Source: an uncultured Eubacteriales bacterium (GTDB taxonomy: Bacteria; Bacillota; Clostridia; Christensenellales; CAG-314). Taken from it: a stretch of DNA of 24,361 nt. The position numbers and the translations under genes are program-made. A model generated the notes under the pieces. That model was not told the DNA's origin. It was given only the letters and a program-made list of their open reading frames with translations, and searched no databases. Positions 1 through 7,227 of this stretch are shown here, one piece after another (within the stretch, counting starts at the first letter, position 1; each line of letters starts with the position of its first letter). The stretch covers positions 1 to 24,361 of the forward strand of contig CARAIG010000033.1 in NCBI GenBank assembly GCA_948938605.1, written 5' to 3'.

Positions 1-180
1 AATGTAAGTTACTTGGGCGGTTGCAACGGCAACCTTAAAGGCGTTTCGGCGTTAGTAGAAGGTATGGATATTTACGAGGCGGTTGCAAAACTTAAAGGTA
101 TCAAATGCGGATTTAAGCAAACGTCCTGCCCCGACCAACTTGCAACGGCATTGGAACAGTATATAGCGGAAAATAAATAG
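1..180 (+). CDS. TSCPD domain protein (3' end only)
   Basis: The reading frame is open from the left edge and ends with TAG at 178-180, giving 59 residues. The visible part contains GGCNGNLKGVSALVEGM followed by GIKCGFKQTSCPDQLATAL. These are the hallmark blocks of the short TSCPD-domain family (TIGR03905 type, about 80 residues), so probably only some 20-25 N-terminal residues are missing. Conserved cysteines in GGCNG, KCGF and TSCPD suggest a metal or redox site. The domain also occurs at the C-terminus of some ribonucleotide reductases, but the standalone protein has no established function that I know of. No terminator hairpin is obvious directly downstream. Confidence 0.8.
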   Translation, partial: NVSYLGGCNGNLKGVSALVEGMDIYEAVAKLKGIKCGFKQTSCPDQLATALEQYIAENK

Positions 181-469
181 AGTCACAATCGGTAAATAAA
201 GTTTACTTTAAGAGTTGTCGTTTATAATGCGGATAGTCATAGAAATATGGCTATGTTACAAACTGCATTGTACGGCAACTTTTTTAACAATCATTCTCCG
301 CAGTTAAAACAGTTTTCTATCATTTCTACCCCTCAAATAAAAAGAAACTCTGTAAAAAAGTTTTGTCAAAAATGCAGTTTGTAGCATTTACAAAAATTGT
401 AAATTGTGGTAAAATACCAAGTGGTGTAGTGTGCGGCAAAATTGTCGTTTTACTAACCTACGGTAGCAA
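181..469. other. Intergenic leader upstream of sua5 with a long-range inverted repeat
   Basis: No convincing gene is seen here. ATGTTACAAACTGCATT at 253-269 is matched by its near-perfect reverse complement AATGCAGTTTGTAGCAT at 371-387: 13 bases pair exactly, and 3 more pair beyond one G-T wobble. The roughly 100 nt enclosed are AT-rich. The right arm ends where the putative sua5 -35 box begins. It could be a degenerate mobile element (inverted ends, about 135 bp overall) or a structured leader; the sequence does not decide. Confidence 0.4.
387..415 (+). promoter_or_regulatory. Putative sigma-A promoter of sua5, overlapping a palindrome
   Basis: TTTACA (387-392) and TAAAAT (410-415) are separated by 17 nt. 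The -35 region lies inside the inverted repeat TTTACAA-AAA-TTGTAAA (387-403), a possible operator. The start codon of sua5 follows 54 nt after the -10 box. Confidence 0.5.
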
Positions 470-1462
470 ATGAATACACAGTATTTACAATTTAACGAAA
501 AAGATTTATCGACGGCGGGGGAATTTATTAGACAAGGCAAACTTGTTGCTTTTCCTACCGAAACGGTGTACGGCTTGGGCGCAAACGCATTTGACGTTGA
601 AGCGGTAAAAAGCACGTATGTCGCAAAGGGCAGACCGAGCGACAATCCGCTTATTGTCCACGTTCATTGCAAGGAACAAATATCCCAAATTGCAAGGACA
701 ATTAGCCCTGACGCCGAAAAAATAATCGACAACCTTATGCCTGCAAGCATAACGGTAGTGTTGCCTAAACGCAGCATTATCGACGATTGCATAACGGCAG
801 GGTTGGATACTGTTGCTATCCGTATGCCCGAGTCTGTTCAGGCGCGGACTTTTTTGCGTCATTGCGTTGTTCCCGTTACCGCCCCTAGCGCCAACACAAG
901 CGGACGTCCAAGTCCTACCACTTGGCAACGGGTTAGGGATGACTTGGACGGCAAAATATCCGCTGTATTGTGCGGTGAGCCTTGTAATGTGGGCATTGAA
1001 TCGACAGTGTTGGACTTGTCCGGCGACGAACCGCTTATATTGCGTCCCGGCATTGTTACTCCCGAACAAATCGAAAAAGTATTGGGCAAAAAAGTGACGA
1101 TTGTAACCGATCCTAAGTCTAAGGTTAATTCGCCGGGGGTAAGGTACAAGCACTATGCACCTAAAATCCCAATGGCATTAAACCTTGACGGCGATGTGGC
1201 AAAAATAAAGGACTGCTACGACAATTTGGTAAAGGAAGGCTTTAACCCCGTTTTGCTGGTGGAAAGTCCCCAATCGTTTAAAGGCTGCAATGCGGTTTGT
1301 ATTGGCACTAACGACGACGAAGTAGCGCATAACTTGTTTGAAAATTTAAGGATTTTGGAAAACGACTACGATTACATTGTAGCAAGTTTTTCTTCCAAGA
1401 CGGCATTTGCCCAAAGCATACTTAACCGTCTTATCCGCTCGGCGGGCAATAATTTATTTTGA
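470..1462 (+). CDS. sua5: L-threonylcarbamoyladenylate synthase (Sua5/YwlC type)
   Basis: Makes threonylcarbamoyl-AMP from threonine, bicarbonate and ATP, the first step of the universal t6A37 modification of ANN-decoding tRNAs; a cytoplasmic enzyme. At 330 residues it is the long two-domain form. The YrdC-like catalytic domain (about 10-200) shows PTETVYGLGANA, KGRPSDNPL at 53-61, PSANTSGRPSPT at 139-150 and GIESTV at 175-180. The linker SPGVRYKHYAP and a C-terminal Sua5 domain follow. The motif usually read as WPGPLT is MPASIT here (90-95), a mild departure. The start ATG 470 has only a weak Shine-Dalgarno-like CGGTAG upstream. The stop at 1460-1462 overlaps the Shine-Dalgarno site of rpiB, so the two genes are very likely cotranscribed. 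Family assignment is firm. Confidence 0.95.
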   Translation: MNTQYLQFNEKDLSTAGEFIRQGKLVAFPTETVYGLGANAFDVEAVKSTYVAKGRPSDNPLIVHVHCKEQISQIARTISPDAEKIIDNLMPASITVVLPKRSIIDDCITAGLDTVAIRMPESVQARTFLRHCVVPVTAPSANTSGRPSPTTWQRVRDDLDGKISAVLCGEPCNVGIESTVLDLSGDEPLILRPGIVTPEQIEKVLGKKVTIVTDPKSKVNSPGVRYKHYAPKIPMALNLDGDVAKIKDCYDNLVKEGFNPVLLVESPQSFKGCNAVCIGTNDDEVAHNLFENLRILENDYDYIVASFSSKTAFAQSILNRLIRSAGNNLF

Positions 1463-1473
1463 GAGGTAACACT

Positions 1474-1902
1474 GTGAAGATTGCAATAGCGTGTGACCAT
1501 GGCGGTCTGCAACTTAAAAACGCAATAATTAAGTATTTGACCGAATCGGGATACGAAGTACGTGATTTCGGCACAAATACTCAGGACAGTTGCGATTACC
1601 CCGACTTCGGCAAGTTAGCTGCAAATGCGGTGTCTGTCGGCGAATGCGAACGCGGCATAGTTGTTTGCACAACGGGCATAGGTATGTCTATGGTTGCCAA
1701 CAAAGTTAAAGGGGTTCGCTGCGCTTTGTGTACTAGCGTAGATATGGCTGTTATGATGCGCAGGCACAACAACGCCAATATGATAGCGTTGGGGCAAAAG
1801 TATGTTACCGTAAAACTTGCAAAAGTAATTGTGGACGCATTTTTGAATACCGAGTTCGAAGGCGGCAGACACGAAGTGCGAGTAAATAAAATAGAAAATT
1901 GA
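1474..1902 (+). CDS. rpiB: Ribose-5-phosphate isomerase B
   Basis: Interconverts ribose-5-phosphate and ribulose-5-phosphate in the pentose phosphate pathway. With the GTG start at 1474 (Shine-Dalgarno GAGAGG at 1461-1466) the protein has 142 residues, normal for the RpiB/LacAB family; an in-frame TTG at 1459 would put the Shine-Dalgarno site inside the gene. Visible signatures are ACDHGG at 6-11, the active-site segment VCTTGIGMS (Cys65, Thr67) and RRHNNANMIALG with His99. E. coli RpiB reads CGTGIG where this protein reads CTTGIG, so a Gly is replaced by Thr next to the catalytic Cys. A sugar-phosphate isomerase of the LacAB branch is possible, but LacA and LacB normally occur as a pair and only one gene is present. 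Only 11 nt separate it from the sua5 stop. Confidence 0.93.
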   Translation: MKIAIACDHGGLQLKNAIIKYLTESGYEVRDFGTNTQDSCDYPDFGKLAANAVSVGECERGIVVCTTGIGMSMVANKVKGVRCALCTSVDMAVMMRRHNNANMIALGQKYVTVKLAKVIVDAFLNTEFEGGRHEVRVNKIEN

Positions 1903-1970
1903 TTTTTCGTACTGGCGGGTTTTAATGCGCAATGCAATGCATAATGTCGGCGACATTAATAACATATTAC

Positions 1971-2020
1971 GCTACGCTAGATCTTTCCGCGCGGCACAAG
2001 TGCCTTGGTCAAGATGACAT
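1971..2020. repeat. Dispersed-repeat-like segment with a small hairpin
   Basis: The stretch CGCTAGATCTTTCCGC ... GGTCAAGATGACA resembles the AGATCCTTCG...CTCAGGATGACA class of noncoding dispersed repeats known from many bacterial genomes (from memory, not searched). It holds a GGCAC-AA-GTGCC hairpin at 1993-2004. No second copy is seen in this window. It is the first repeat in the 446-nt gene-free stretch between rpiB and ntpF. Confidence 0.4.
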
Positions 2021-2045
2021 ACTAAGGTATATCTATATATCTTGC

Positions 2046-2110
2046 CGTCTTTGCGAGGAGCGACAGCGACGAAGCAATCCAGAATTAAACTAAACGTTAC
2101 CGCAATTCCG
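2046..2110 (+). repeat. Dispersed repeat, CGTC-TTGCGAG...GAAGCAATCCAG class, copy 1
   Basis: CGTCTTTGCGAGGAGCGA...GAAGCAATCCAG matches the copies at 7228-7255 and 10812-10844, and the inverted copy at 11046-11082. The tail TTAAACTAAACGTTACCGCAATT also follows the 7228 copy in nearly the same form, so the mobile or duplicated unit is longer than the core. The consensus (CGTCATTGCGAG...GAAGCAATCC) is a widespread noncoding dispersed repeat in bacteria, recalled and not searched. Confidence 0.7.
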
Positions 2111-2126
2111 CATTCCGCATTATATT

Positions 2127-2152
2127 CAAATCCCGTCGCGCGATTGGTCGGA
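2127..2152. repeat. 26-bp exact direct repeat, upstream copy
   Basis: This segment, core CCGTCGCGCGATTGGTCGGA, recurs exactly at 2308-2333, 181 bp downstream, and with one changed base in the core at 11312-11331. The pair brackets the main repeat unit at 2173-2333. It may mark a duplication of the repeat end or a short direct repeat flanking an insertion. Confidence 0.75.
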
Positions 2153-2172
2153 ATAATGAATAATAAAACTCC

Positions 2173-2333
2173 GCAAAGTACGGGCGTGTACCGAACTTTG
2201 CGCCCTAGCGGGGCTGTTGGGGCTTGCCCCGACAAAAGTGGGAAAAGATGCGCCGTGTAGGCGCAACCTTAAAGTCCGACCGCGACGGAAAGCAGATTTG
2301 CCAACGGCAAATCCCGTCGCGCGATTGGTCGGA
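2173..2333 (+). repeat. Structured ~160-180-bp repeat, copy 1 (upstream of ntpF)
   Basis: Shares long exact blocks with 11151-11331: a 33-nt block beginning GCAAAGTACGGGCGTGTACC, then GGGGCTGTTGGGG, AAAAGATGCGCCG, a block of about 30 nt around AGGCGCAACCTTAAAG, and the terminal CCGTCGCGCG-TTGGTCGGA. Internal pairings are GCAAAGT with ACTTTGC (2173-2200 region), GCGCC with GGCGC around a 5-nt loop, and TCCGACC-GCGACGG (from about 2275) with CCGTCGC...GGTCGGA (2314-2333). The last hairpin ends 4 nt before the ntpF Shine-Dalgarno site AAGGAGG (2338-2344). Open frames here on both strands are translations of the repeat and are not called. Confidence 0.8.
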
Positions 2334-2348
2334 TATGAAGGAGGACTT

Positions 2349-2654
2349 ATGATAGAAGAAGTAATCAACTCCATATTGGACGCCGAAGACGTTGCAAAAC
2401 GTCGCGTGGCAGAAGCGGAAGCAAAAGCTGCGGAAATTATCGCACAGGCAGAAGCGGAAATAGCAGTGCTTAAAAAGGACGCTGCCGCTTTACATAAATC
2501 CGCTTATGCCGAGCAGATGAAAAAAGCCGACGAACTTGCCGACAATCAAGCCAAATCCCGTCTTGCCGAACTTAATGCGCAAACGGATAAGGAAACGGCA
2601 ATGTACGCCAAGAATATCGAAAAAGCGGTAAAAATAATTATCGAGGCTAAATAA
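2349..2654 (+). CDS. ntpF: V/A-type ATPase peripheral stalk subunit (NtpF / AhaH / subunit G-like)
   Basis: A 101-residue, almost wholly helical, Ala/Glu/Lys-rich protein without membrane segments. From about residue 10 to the end it is a continuous coiled coil (AEAEAKAAEIIAQAEAEI and similar heptads). This fits the stator subunit that pairs with subunit E to tie the A3B3 head to subunit I. Sequence alone is low-complexity, so the call rests mainly on its place as first gene of the ATPase operon, where E. hirae has ntpF. ATG 2349 has a strong Shine-Dalgarno site AAGGAGG at 2338-2344; the longer in-frame extension upstream runs through the repeat and is not real. Its stop overlaps the next start by one base (TAATG). 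Confidence 0.85.
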   Translation: MIEEVINSILDAEDVAKRRVAEAEAKAAEIIAQAEAEIAVLKKDAAALHKSAYAEQMKKADELADNQAKSRLAELNAQTDKETAMYAKNIEKAVKIIIEAK

Positions 2655-4666
2655 TGTCCATTGTAACAATGAAAAAACTGTCCTTGCTGGCAATGAAGTC
2701 GGATAAGGACAGCATATTCGACGCGTTAATCCGCACCAAATCGGTGGAGCTTAAACGCAGCGCAGATATCGAAGCGTGTACCCGCTCCGACGTTTCTTTG
2801 TCGCGGGAAAAATACTTAGCGGCGTCTGCCCGCGCGGAAGAATACATCGCGTACGTTGCCGAAGCGGCGGACAATTACAACGCATTGCACAAGGGTAACA
2901 AGTCGCAAAAGATAGACTTGCCCAAGGGCAGCCTTGCGCGTCCGCTTGCGGAAATCGATTTCGATTACTTTTTAGGTTTCGGCAAAAATATAGAGCGTAT
3001 CGAAAACGACATTACCGAAGTTGCGGAACTCCGTCAAGCAATTACCGCAAACGAAGCGGCGCTTACGCAAAAGAAAAGCGAACTTGCCCGTTTGCAGCTA
3101 GTGGAAAATTTGCCGCATCCTACAACTTGGTATAAGGATACCGACAGTTCTGTCGTCAGGTTAATGCAAATAAACAGCAGCGAAATCGACGCTTTAAAGA
3201 AGTTGGCAAGCGCTTACGAAATGGTCGATTTGCAAGTGACGGGCGGAACCGACAGCGTTACGTTGGTTGTAGTAATAGCGCACAAAAGCGAAACTGAGTT
3301 TTTTGAACAGGTGGCGGTTTGCGGACTTGTCAACTGTTCGGTTGTGTGCGAAACATTGCCTAAAATTGCAATAGAAGATATTAAAAAGCAAATAGAAGGC
3401 TTGATTATACTTAATGCCGAACTAAACGGCAAGGTTGCAAAATACGCGGGTAATATTGCCGAGTGGAAGGTTTACGCCGATTATTTAGGGTTGTTAGACG
3501 CAAAACTGTCGGCGGAAGGCGACCTTGCAAGCACCGATACTACGTTTGTGTTGGAAGCGTACTATCCCGCCGAAAGCGAGCAAAAAGTGCTGTCGGCAAT
3601 ACAAGAAGTAACAAGCAATTATACGGTTAGGTGTTTAGATATAGGCGAAGACGAATTTGCGCCCACCTTGCTTAAAAACAACAACGTGGTAAACAAATTC
3701 GAAGGAATAACAAATATGTATTCCCCGCCCGCTTATCACGAAGTAGACCCTAACCCCGTAATGTCGGTATTTTACTTTATCATATTCGGCTTTATGGTGG
3801 CGGACATAGGCTACGGTCTGTTACTGCTTATAGCGGGTGTAGCCGCTACGTTTGTAATAAAGCAGCAGACGGGCGTCAAAACAATGCTTCAACTGTTCGG
3901 TATGTGCGGTTTGTCCGCAATAGTAGTGGGCGCGCTGTTCGGCAGTATGTTCTGTTATCAAATTTATACGGGACTGGTACCGTCGCCTAACGAATATCCG
4001 ATGGTTATGATGATAATAAGCCTAATGTTGGGTATCATCCATATTTGCGCGGGAATAGGTTGCAAAATGGCGGTAAAAATCAAGCATAAGCAAACGTTGG
4101 CTGCTTGGCTTGCGGACTTCCCTTGGATAATAACTTTTGTAAGTTTGATACTTGCAATATTCAATATGGCAATGGATATGGCGGCATACGAACCTTGGGC
4201 AAACGTAAGACTGCCTAACATTGTAAGTCAAATTGCATTGTACGTATGTTTGGCGTCGTTGGCTGTGGGGGTTATCTGCGCGGGACTGGGTTCCAAAGGC
4301 ATTTTGGGCAAGGTCAAAAGCAGTTTCGGCAGCGTTTACGGTATTATCAACTATTTTTCCGACATAATGAGTTATATCCGCGTGTTTGGGCTTATGTTAA
4401 GTTCGGCATTGGTTGGCAGTGTCGTAAACGATATTAGCGCAATGGTAATGGACGGCGGCGGAGTAGGATACGTGTTTGCATTTATCATATTGTTGGTTGC
4501 GCATTTGTTCAATCTTGCAATGGGCGTGCTTAGCGTGTACATTCACAACGGACGTCTTCAATACGTGGAATTTTTCGGAAAGTTCTATACGGGCGAAGGC
4601 GAATTGTTTAAGCCGTTCGGAAGCGTTAATAAATACACGTTGATAAAAGAAGAGCAATCTTTTTAA
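2654..4666 (+). CDS. ntpI: V-type ATPase subunit I (subunit a homologue)
   Basis: The stator membrane subunit that carries ions past the rotor ring. At 670 residues it has the family layout: a cytoplasmic N-terminal half of about 365 residues with coiled-coil stretches, then seven or eight hydrophobic helices from about 369 to 630. The helix with the essential arginine is visible as MSYIRVFGLMLSSALVG, with Arg576 expected to face the rotor carboxylate. The conserved C-terminal block GRLQYVEFFGKFYTGEG follows. ATG 2654 overlaps the ntpF stop (TAATG) and has GAGG at 2643-2646, so translation is probably coupled. No truncation or odd feature was noticed. Confidence 0.95.
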   Translation: MSIVTMKKLSLLAMKSDKDSIFDALIRTKSVELKRSADIEACTRSDVSLSREKYLAASARAEEYIAYVAEAADNYNALHKGNKSQKIDLPKGSLARPLAEIDFDYFLGFGKNIERIENDITEVAELRQAITANEAALTQKKSELARLQLVENLPHPTTWYKDTDSSVVRLMQINSSEIDALKKLASAYEMVDLQVTGGTDSVTLVVVIAHKSETEFFEQVAVCGLVNCSVVCETLPKIAIEDIKKQIEGLIILNAELNGKVAKYAGNIAEWKVYADYLGLLDAKLSAEGDLASTDTTFVLEAYYPAESEQKVLSAIQEVTSNYTVRCLDIGEDEFAPTLLKNNNVVNKFEGITNMYSPPAYHEVDPNPVMSVFYFIIFGFMVADIGYGLLLLIAGVAATFVIKQQTGVKTMLQLFGMCGLSAIVVGALFGSMFCYQIYTGLVPSPNEYPMVMMIISLMLGIIHICAGIGCKMAVKIKHKQTLAAWLADFPWIITFVSLILAIFNMAMDMAAYEPWANVRLPNIVSQIALYVCLASLAVGVICAGLGSKGILGKVKSSFGSVYGIINYFSDIMSYIRVFGLMLSSALVGSVVNDISAMVMDGGGVGYVFAFIILLVAHLFNLAMGVLSVYIHNGRLQYVEFFGKFYTGEGELFKPFGSVNKYTLIKEEQSF

Positions 4667-4712
4667 ATAAAACAAAAATCAATTTATACATAATTTTTGG
4701 AGGTAACTAAAA

Positions 4713-5276
4713 ATGACAGGTTTAACATTGGGTATTATAGGTCTTGCTTTAACTACCCTTCTTTGCGGTATCGGTTCGGGCTTGGGACTTAAAGCTACGG
4801 CAACCGCTTCGGCAGGCGTTTTGGCGGAAGATCCCAAAAAGTTCGGTAAGGTAATTATTCTTACTCTTTTGCCCGCAACACAAGGTTTGTACGGATTTGC
4901 TATTGCGTTTATCGGCGCAAGCGCATTGCCGACAATTGCAAACTTGGAAGCGGCAAACGCAATGTCTGCTACAAGCGCGCAAATTATGGCGCAAGGTTGG
5001 AATGTGCTTTGGGCGTGTCTTCCTATGATGATCGGCGGTTTTATGTCGGCGTATTTGCAAGGCAAGGCTTCCGCAGCCACAATCATTGCAGTAGGTAAAA
5101 ACAGCGAAACGTCCAAGGCTTTCCTGTTCCCCGCTATGATCGAATTCTACGCATTGTTGGGTCTTGTAGTATCCATTATTTTGTTCAACCATTTCCCCGT
5201 AGCAAGTATTACTAAAATTGCGGTTGAACCCGTAAAAGAAGCAACGCAAGCGCTTGCAACGTTATTTGTAAGATAA
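4713..5276 (+). CDS. ntpK: V-type ATPase rotor subunit K (c-ring proteolipid), predicted Na+-binding
   Basis: Forms the membrane rotor ring. Two repeated helical hairpins give four membrane segments (about 5-27, 47-69, 97-120, 138-159). Only the second hairpin has the ion-binding carboxylate, Glu144 in AMIEFYALLG; the first has Gln57 in its place. All five positions that ligate Na+ in E. hirae NtpK (Leu61, Thr64, Gln65, Gln110, Glu139) are kept: Leu53, Thr56 and Gln57 in LLPATQGLYGF, Gln116 in LQGKASAA, and Glu144. Na+ transport is therefore inferred. At 187 residues it is about 30 longer than NtpK (156), with an added tail after helix 4 that begins NHFPVASITKIA and reads as amphipathic helix rather than a further membrane segment. 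Shine-Dalgarno GGAGG is at 4699-4703. Confidence 0.95.
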   Translation: MTGLTLGIIGLALTTLLCGIGSGLGLKATATASAGVLAEDPKKFGKVIILTLLPATQGLYGFAIAFIGASALPTIANLEAANAMSATSAQIMAQGWNVLWACLPMMIGGFMSAYLQGKASAATIIAVGKNSETSKAFLFPAMIEFYALLGLVVSIILFNHFPVASITKIAVEPVKEATQALATLFVR

Positions 5277-5291
5277 CATATCGAGGTTACA

Positions 5292-5864
5292 ATGAACGGT
5301 AAGGAAAATATTATAAACAAAATACTGTCCGATGCCGACGAAAAGTGTCAAAAACTCATTTCGACTGCCGAACAAAAGGCGGAACAGTTAAAGGCGCAAG
5401 CGCAAGCGGAGTGCGAAGCGGACAAGCAGGCAATGCTTGTCAAGGCGCAAAACGCCGCAAGCGAACGTTTGCGCAACCGCGTGGCGACTGCCGAATTGGA
5501 CGCTAGGAAATACAAGTTGGGAGCAAAACAACGCCTAATAGGCGATTGTTACGACAAGGCGTTGCACCGTCTTGCCGATTTGCCCGTGCGCGAAAAACAG
5601 TCGTTTGTTTTGGGATTGCTTAAAAAGTATGCCGAACAAGGCGAAACGGTAATTGTAGCAAAATGCGACCGCGACGTCATTACGCAAAAAACGTTGGACG
5701 AAGCAAACAAAAAACTTGTTTTGTCTAAAACCTGCCACAACGAACAGGGCGGAGTGATTTTGCAAGGACAAGGTTACGAAAAGGATTTGACGTTAAAGCG
5801 AGTGGTGGATTATCTTCGCGAACAAACCGAAGGCAAAGTAGCTAAAAGTTTATTTGGAGAGTAA
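5292..5864 (+). CDS. ntpE: V-type ATPase subunit E (peripheral stalk)
   Basis: A 190-residue soluble stator protein. Residues 1 to about 85 are a charged coiled coil rich in Ala, Glu, Gln and Lys (SDADEKCQKLISTAEQKAEQ...), expected to pair with NtpF. The C-terminal part, with GGVILQGQGYEKDLTLKR near the end, matches the globular head of subunit E that contacts the catalytic A/B hexamer. Length and position between K and C fit the family. ATG 5292 has GAGG at 5283-5286. The stop at 5862-5864 lies one base before the next start codon. Confidence 0.92.
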   Translation: MNGKENIINKILSDADEKCQKLISTAEQKAEQLKAQAQAECEADKQAMLVKAQNAASERLRNRVATAELDARKYKLGAKQRLIGDCYDKALHRLADLPVREKQSFVLGLLKKYAEQGETVIVAKCDRDVITQKTLDEANKKLVLSKTCHNEQGGVILQGQGYEKDLTLKRVVDYLREQTEGKVAKSLFGE

Positions 5865-5865
5865 A

Positions 5866-6843
5866 ATGCAAGTTGAACAATTATATGCTAACGGTCGTAT
5901 CGCGGTGATGTCAACGCGTCTGATGGGTGCGGACAAGTTTAACCGTATGGCTGAAAGCAACACGTTGTCCGAAGCGGTAAAACTGCTTAGTGAAAGCGGT
6001 TACGGCAACGGCGTTGTTTTAGACGCTCCAAACGATTACGAAATAATGCTCACTGCCGAACTTGATCAAGCGTTGAACGTATTGAAGGAACTGTGTTCGA
6101 ATAAATGGGCGGTAAAGTATTTTTTGGCTAAGTACGACTATCTTAACGCAAAAGTCCTAATGAAAAGCAAATATATGCGTCAGGACGGACTTGCTTACTG
6201 CTATAACGAAGCAACGGTTTCACCCGACAAAATGCAGTCGGCGTTTGTCGTAGACGATTATTCGCTGTGTTCCAAAAATATGGCGGAAGCGTGCGACAGG
6301 ATCGATACCGAGTATGCAAACGGCAACCGAAGCCCGAGCATTGTGGATATTACATTGGACAAAGCTATGTTTGCCGATATGGCGTATTACGCAAAAAAAT
6401 GCAAACTGCGCTTCAAGTTTGTTCAGCAGATGTTCCAATACCTTGCCGACACAACAAACCTTATGTCGGCGTATAGGGTTAAAAAGGCTAATTTGGACAA
6501 ATCGGTCTACTTGGAAATGATTGTCGACGGCGGTAAAATATCCCGCGATACTTTGTCGGAATTGTTTGACAGCGACCAAAAGGCAATTAATTTGCCTTAC
6601 GAATACAAACAGTTTTACTTGCTTACAAGTTTGGATAATGCAAATCTTTTGTCAGCCGAAATCGAGCAAAAGGCTAGTCTTTACAAAATATTGCGCGATA
6701 ACGCCGACCTTATGACAATACAACCTGTCTTAGAATATTTTTTCAACAAAGTCAACGAAATCGAGCGTATCCGTAAAATTTTTGTAGCAATTAAGTCGGG
6801 ACAGGATAAGGACAAAATAAAGGAATTAATCAAAAATGTATAA
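5866..6843 (+). CDS. ntpC: V-type ATPase subunit C (central-stalk rotor adaptor)
   Basis: Couples the central shaft (D and F subunits) to the K ring; a soluble, all-helical, funnel-shaped protein (homologue of eukaryotic subunit d and E. hirae NtpC). It has 325 residues, close to the usual 330-350. Helical stretches such as AVKYFLAKYDYLNAKVLMKSKY and the C-terminal NKVNEIERIRKIFVAIKSG resemble the family's repeated domains. I start at ATG 5866 because GGAGAG lies at 5856-5861; an in-frame TTG at 5854 lies upstream of that site. The 3' end overlaps the start of the next gene by 8 nt. Confidence 0.9.
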   Translation: MQVEQLYANGRIAVMSTRLMGADKFNRMAESNTLSEAVKLLSESGYGNGVVLDAPNDYEIMLTAELDQALNVLKELCSNKWAVKYFLAKYDYLNAKVLMKSKYMRQDGLAYCYNEATVSPDKMQSAFVVDDYSLCSKNMAEACDRIDTEYANGNRSPSIVDITLDKAMFADMAYYAKKCKLRFKFVQQMFQYLADTTNLMSAYRVKKANLDKSVYLEMIVDGGKISRDTLSELFDSDQKAINLPYEYKQFYLLTSLDNANLLSAEIEQKASLYKILRDNADLMTIQPVLEYFFNKVNEIERIRKIFVAIKSGQDKDKIKELIKNV

Positions 6844-7156
6844 CAAAATTGCAGTAATCGGCGACAAGGACAGCGTGCTTGCATTTAAGGCTGTCGGCGT
6901 TGAAGTATTCGATGCGGTAAACGCCGAACAAGCGCAAAACTTAATTAAAAAGTTGAGTCTTGGCGACTACGCCGTAGTATTTGTTGCGGAAAACTTGGCG
7001 GAACAAATCCCCGAAGTTTTAAGCCGCGCAAAACTGCGTACTTTCCCTGCGGTAGTGCCTATCCCCACAACGTCGGCAACAAGCGGCTTTGGAATGCAAG
7101 GCATTAAAGCCGACGTGGAAAAAGCAATAGGAGTAGACATACTGTTCAACAAATAG
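6836..7156 (+). CDS. ntpG: V-type ATPase subunit F (NtpG)
   Basis: A 106-residue Rossmann-like central-stalk protein that binds subunit D. The N-terminus MYNKIAVIGDKDSVLAFKAVGVEVF is typical (beta strand, GDxDSVLxFK). So are the acidic middle segment ending YAVVFVAENLAEQIPEVL and the C-terminal VPIPTTSATSGFGMQGIKADVEKAIGVDI. It overlaps ntpC by 8 nt, with AAGGA at 6820-6824, so its translation is probably coupled. It closes the first block of the operon; a 193-nt repeat-bearing gap separates it from ntpA. Confidence 0.94.
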   Translation: MYNKIAVIGDKDSVLAFKAVGVEVFDAVNAEQAQNLIKKLSLGDYAVVFVAENLAEQIPEVLSRAKLRTFPAVVPIPTTSATSGFGMQGIKADVEKAIGVDILFNK

Positions 7157-7227
7157 TTTTGAAAACGTATATCGCGGCATCTACGGCGTTAAACTTCGTA
7201 CTCACGCTCAGTTCGCTTATACTTATT

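Noticed and set aside
506..1153. 215-codon open frame on the - strand
   Set aside because: Antisense to sua5, with basic and cysteine-rich composition, no Shine-Dalgarno site and no recognisable motif.
1459..1473. TTG start of rpiB at 1459
   Set aside because: The Shine-Dalgarno GAGAGG at 1461-1466 would lie inside the gene; GTG 1474 is correctly spaced.
2127..2333. Possible CRISPR-like repeat-spacer structure
   Set aside because: Only two exact copies 181 bp apart, part of a larger repeat that also occurs at 11151; no array and no cas genes.
2042..2374. Several open frames of 72-87 codons on both strands
   Set aside because: They run entirely through dispersed repeats and recur in part at 11017-11344, so they are repeat translations, not genes.
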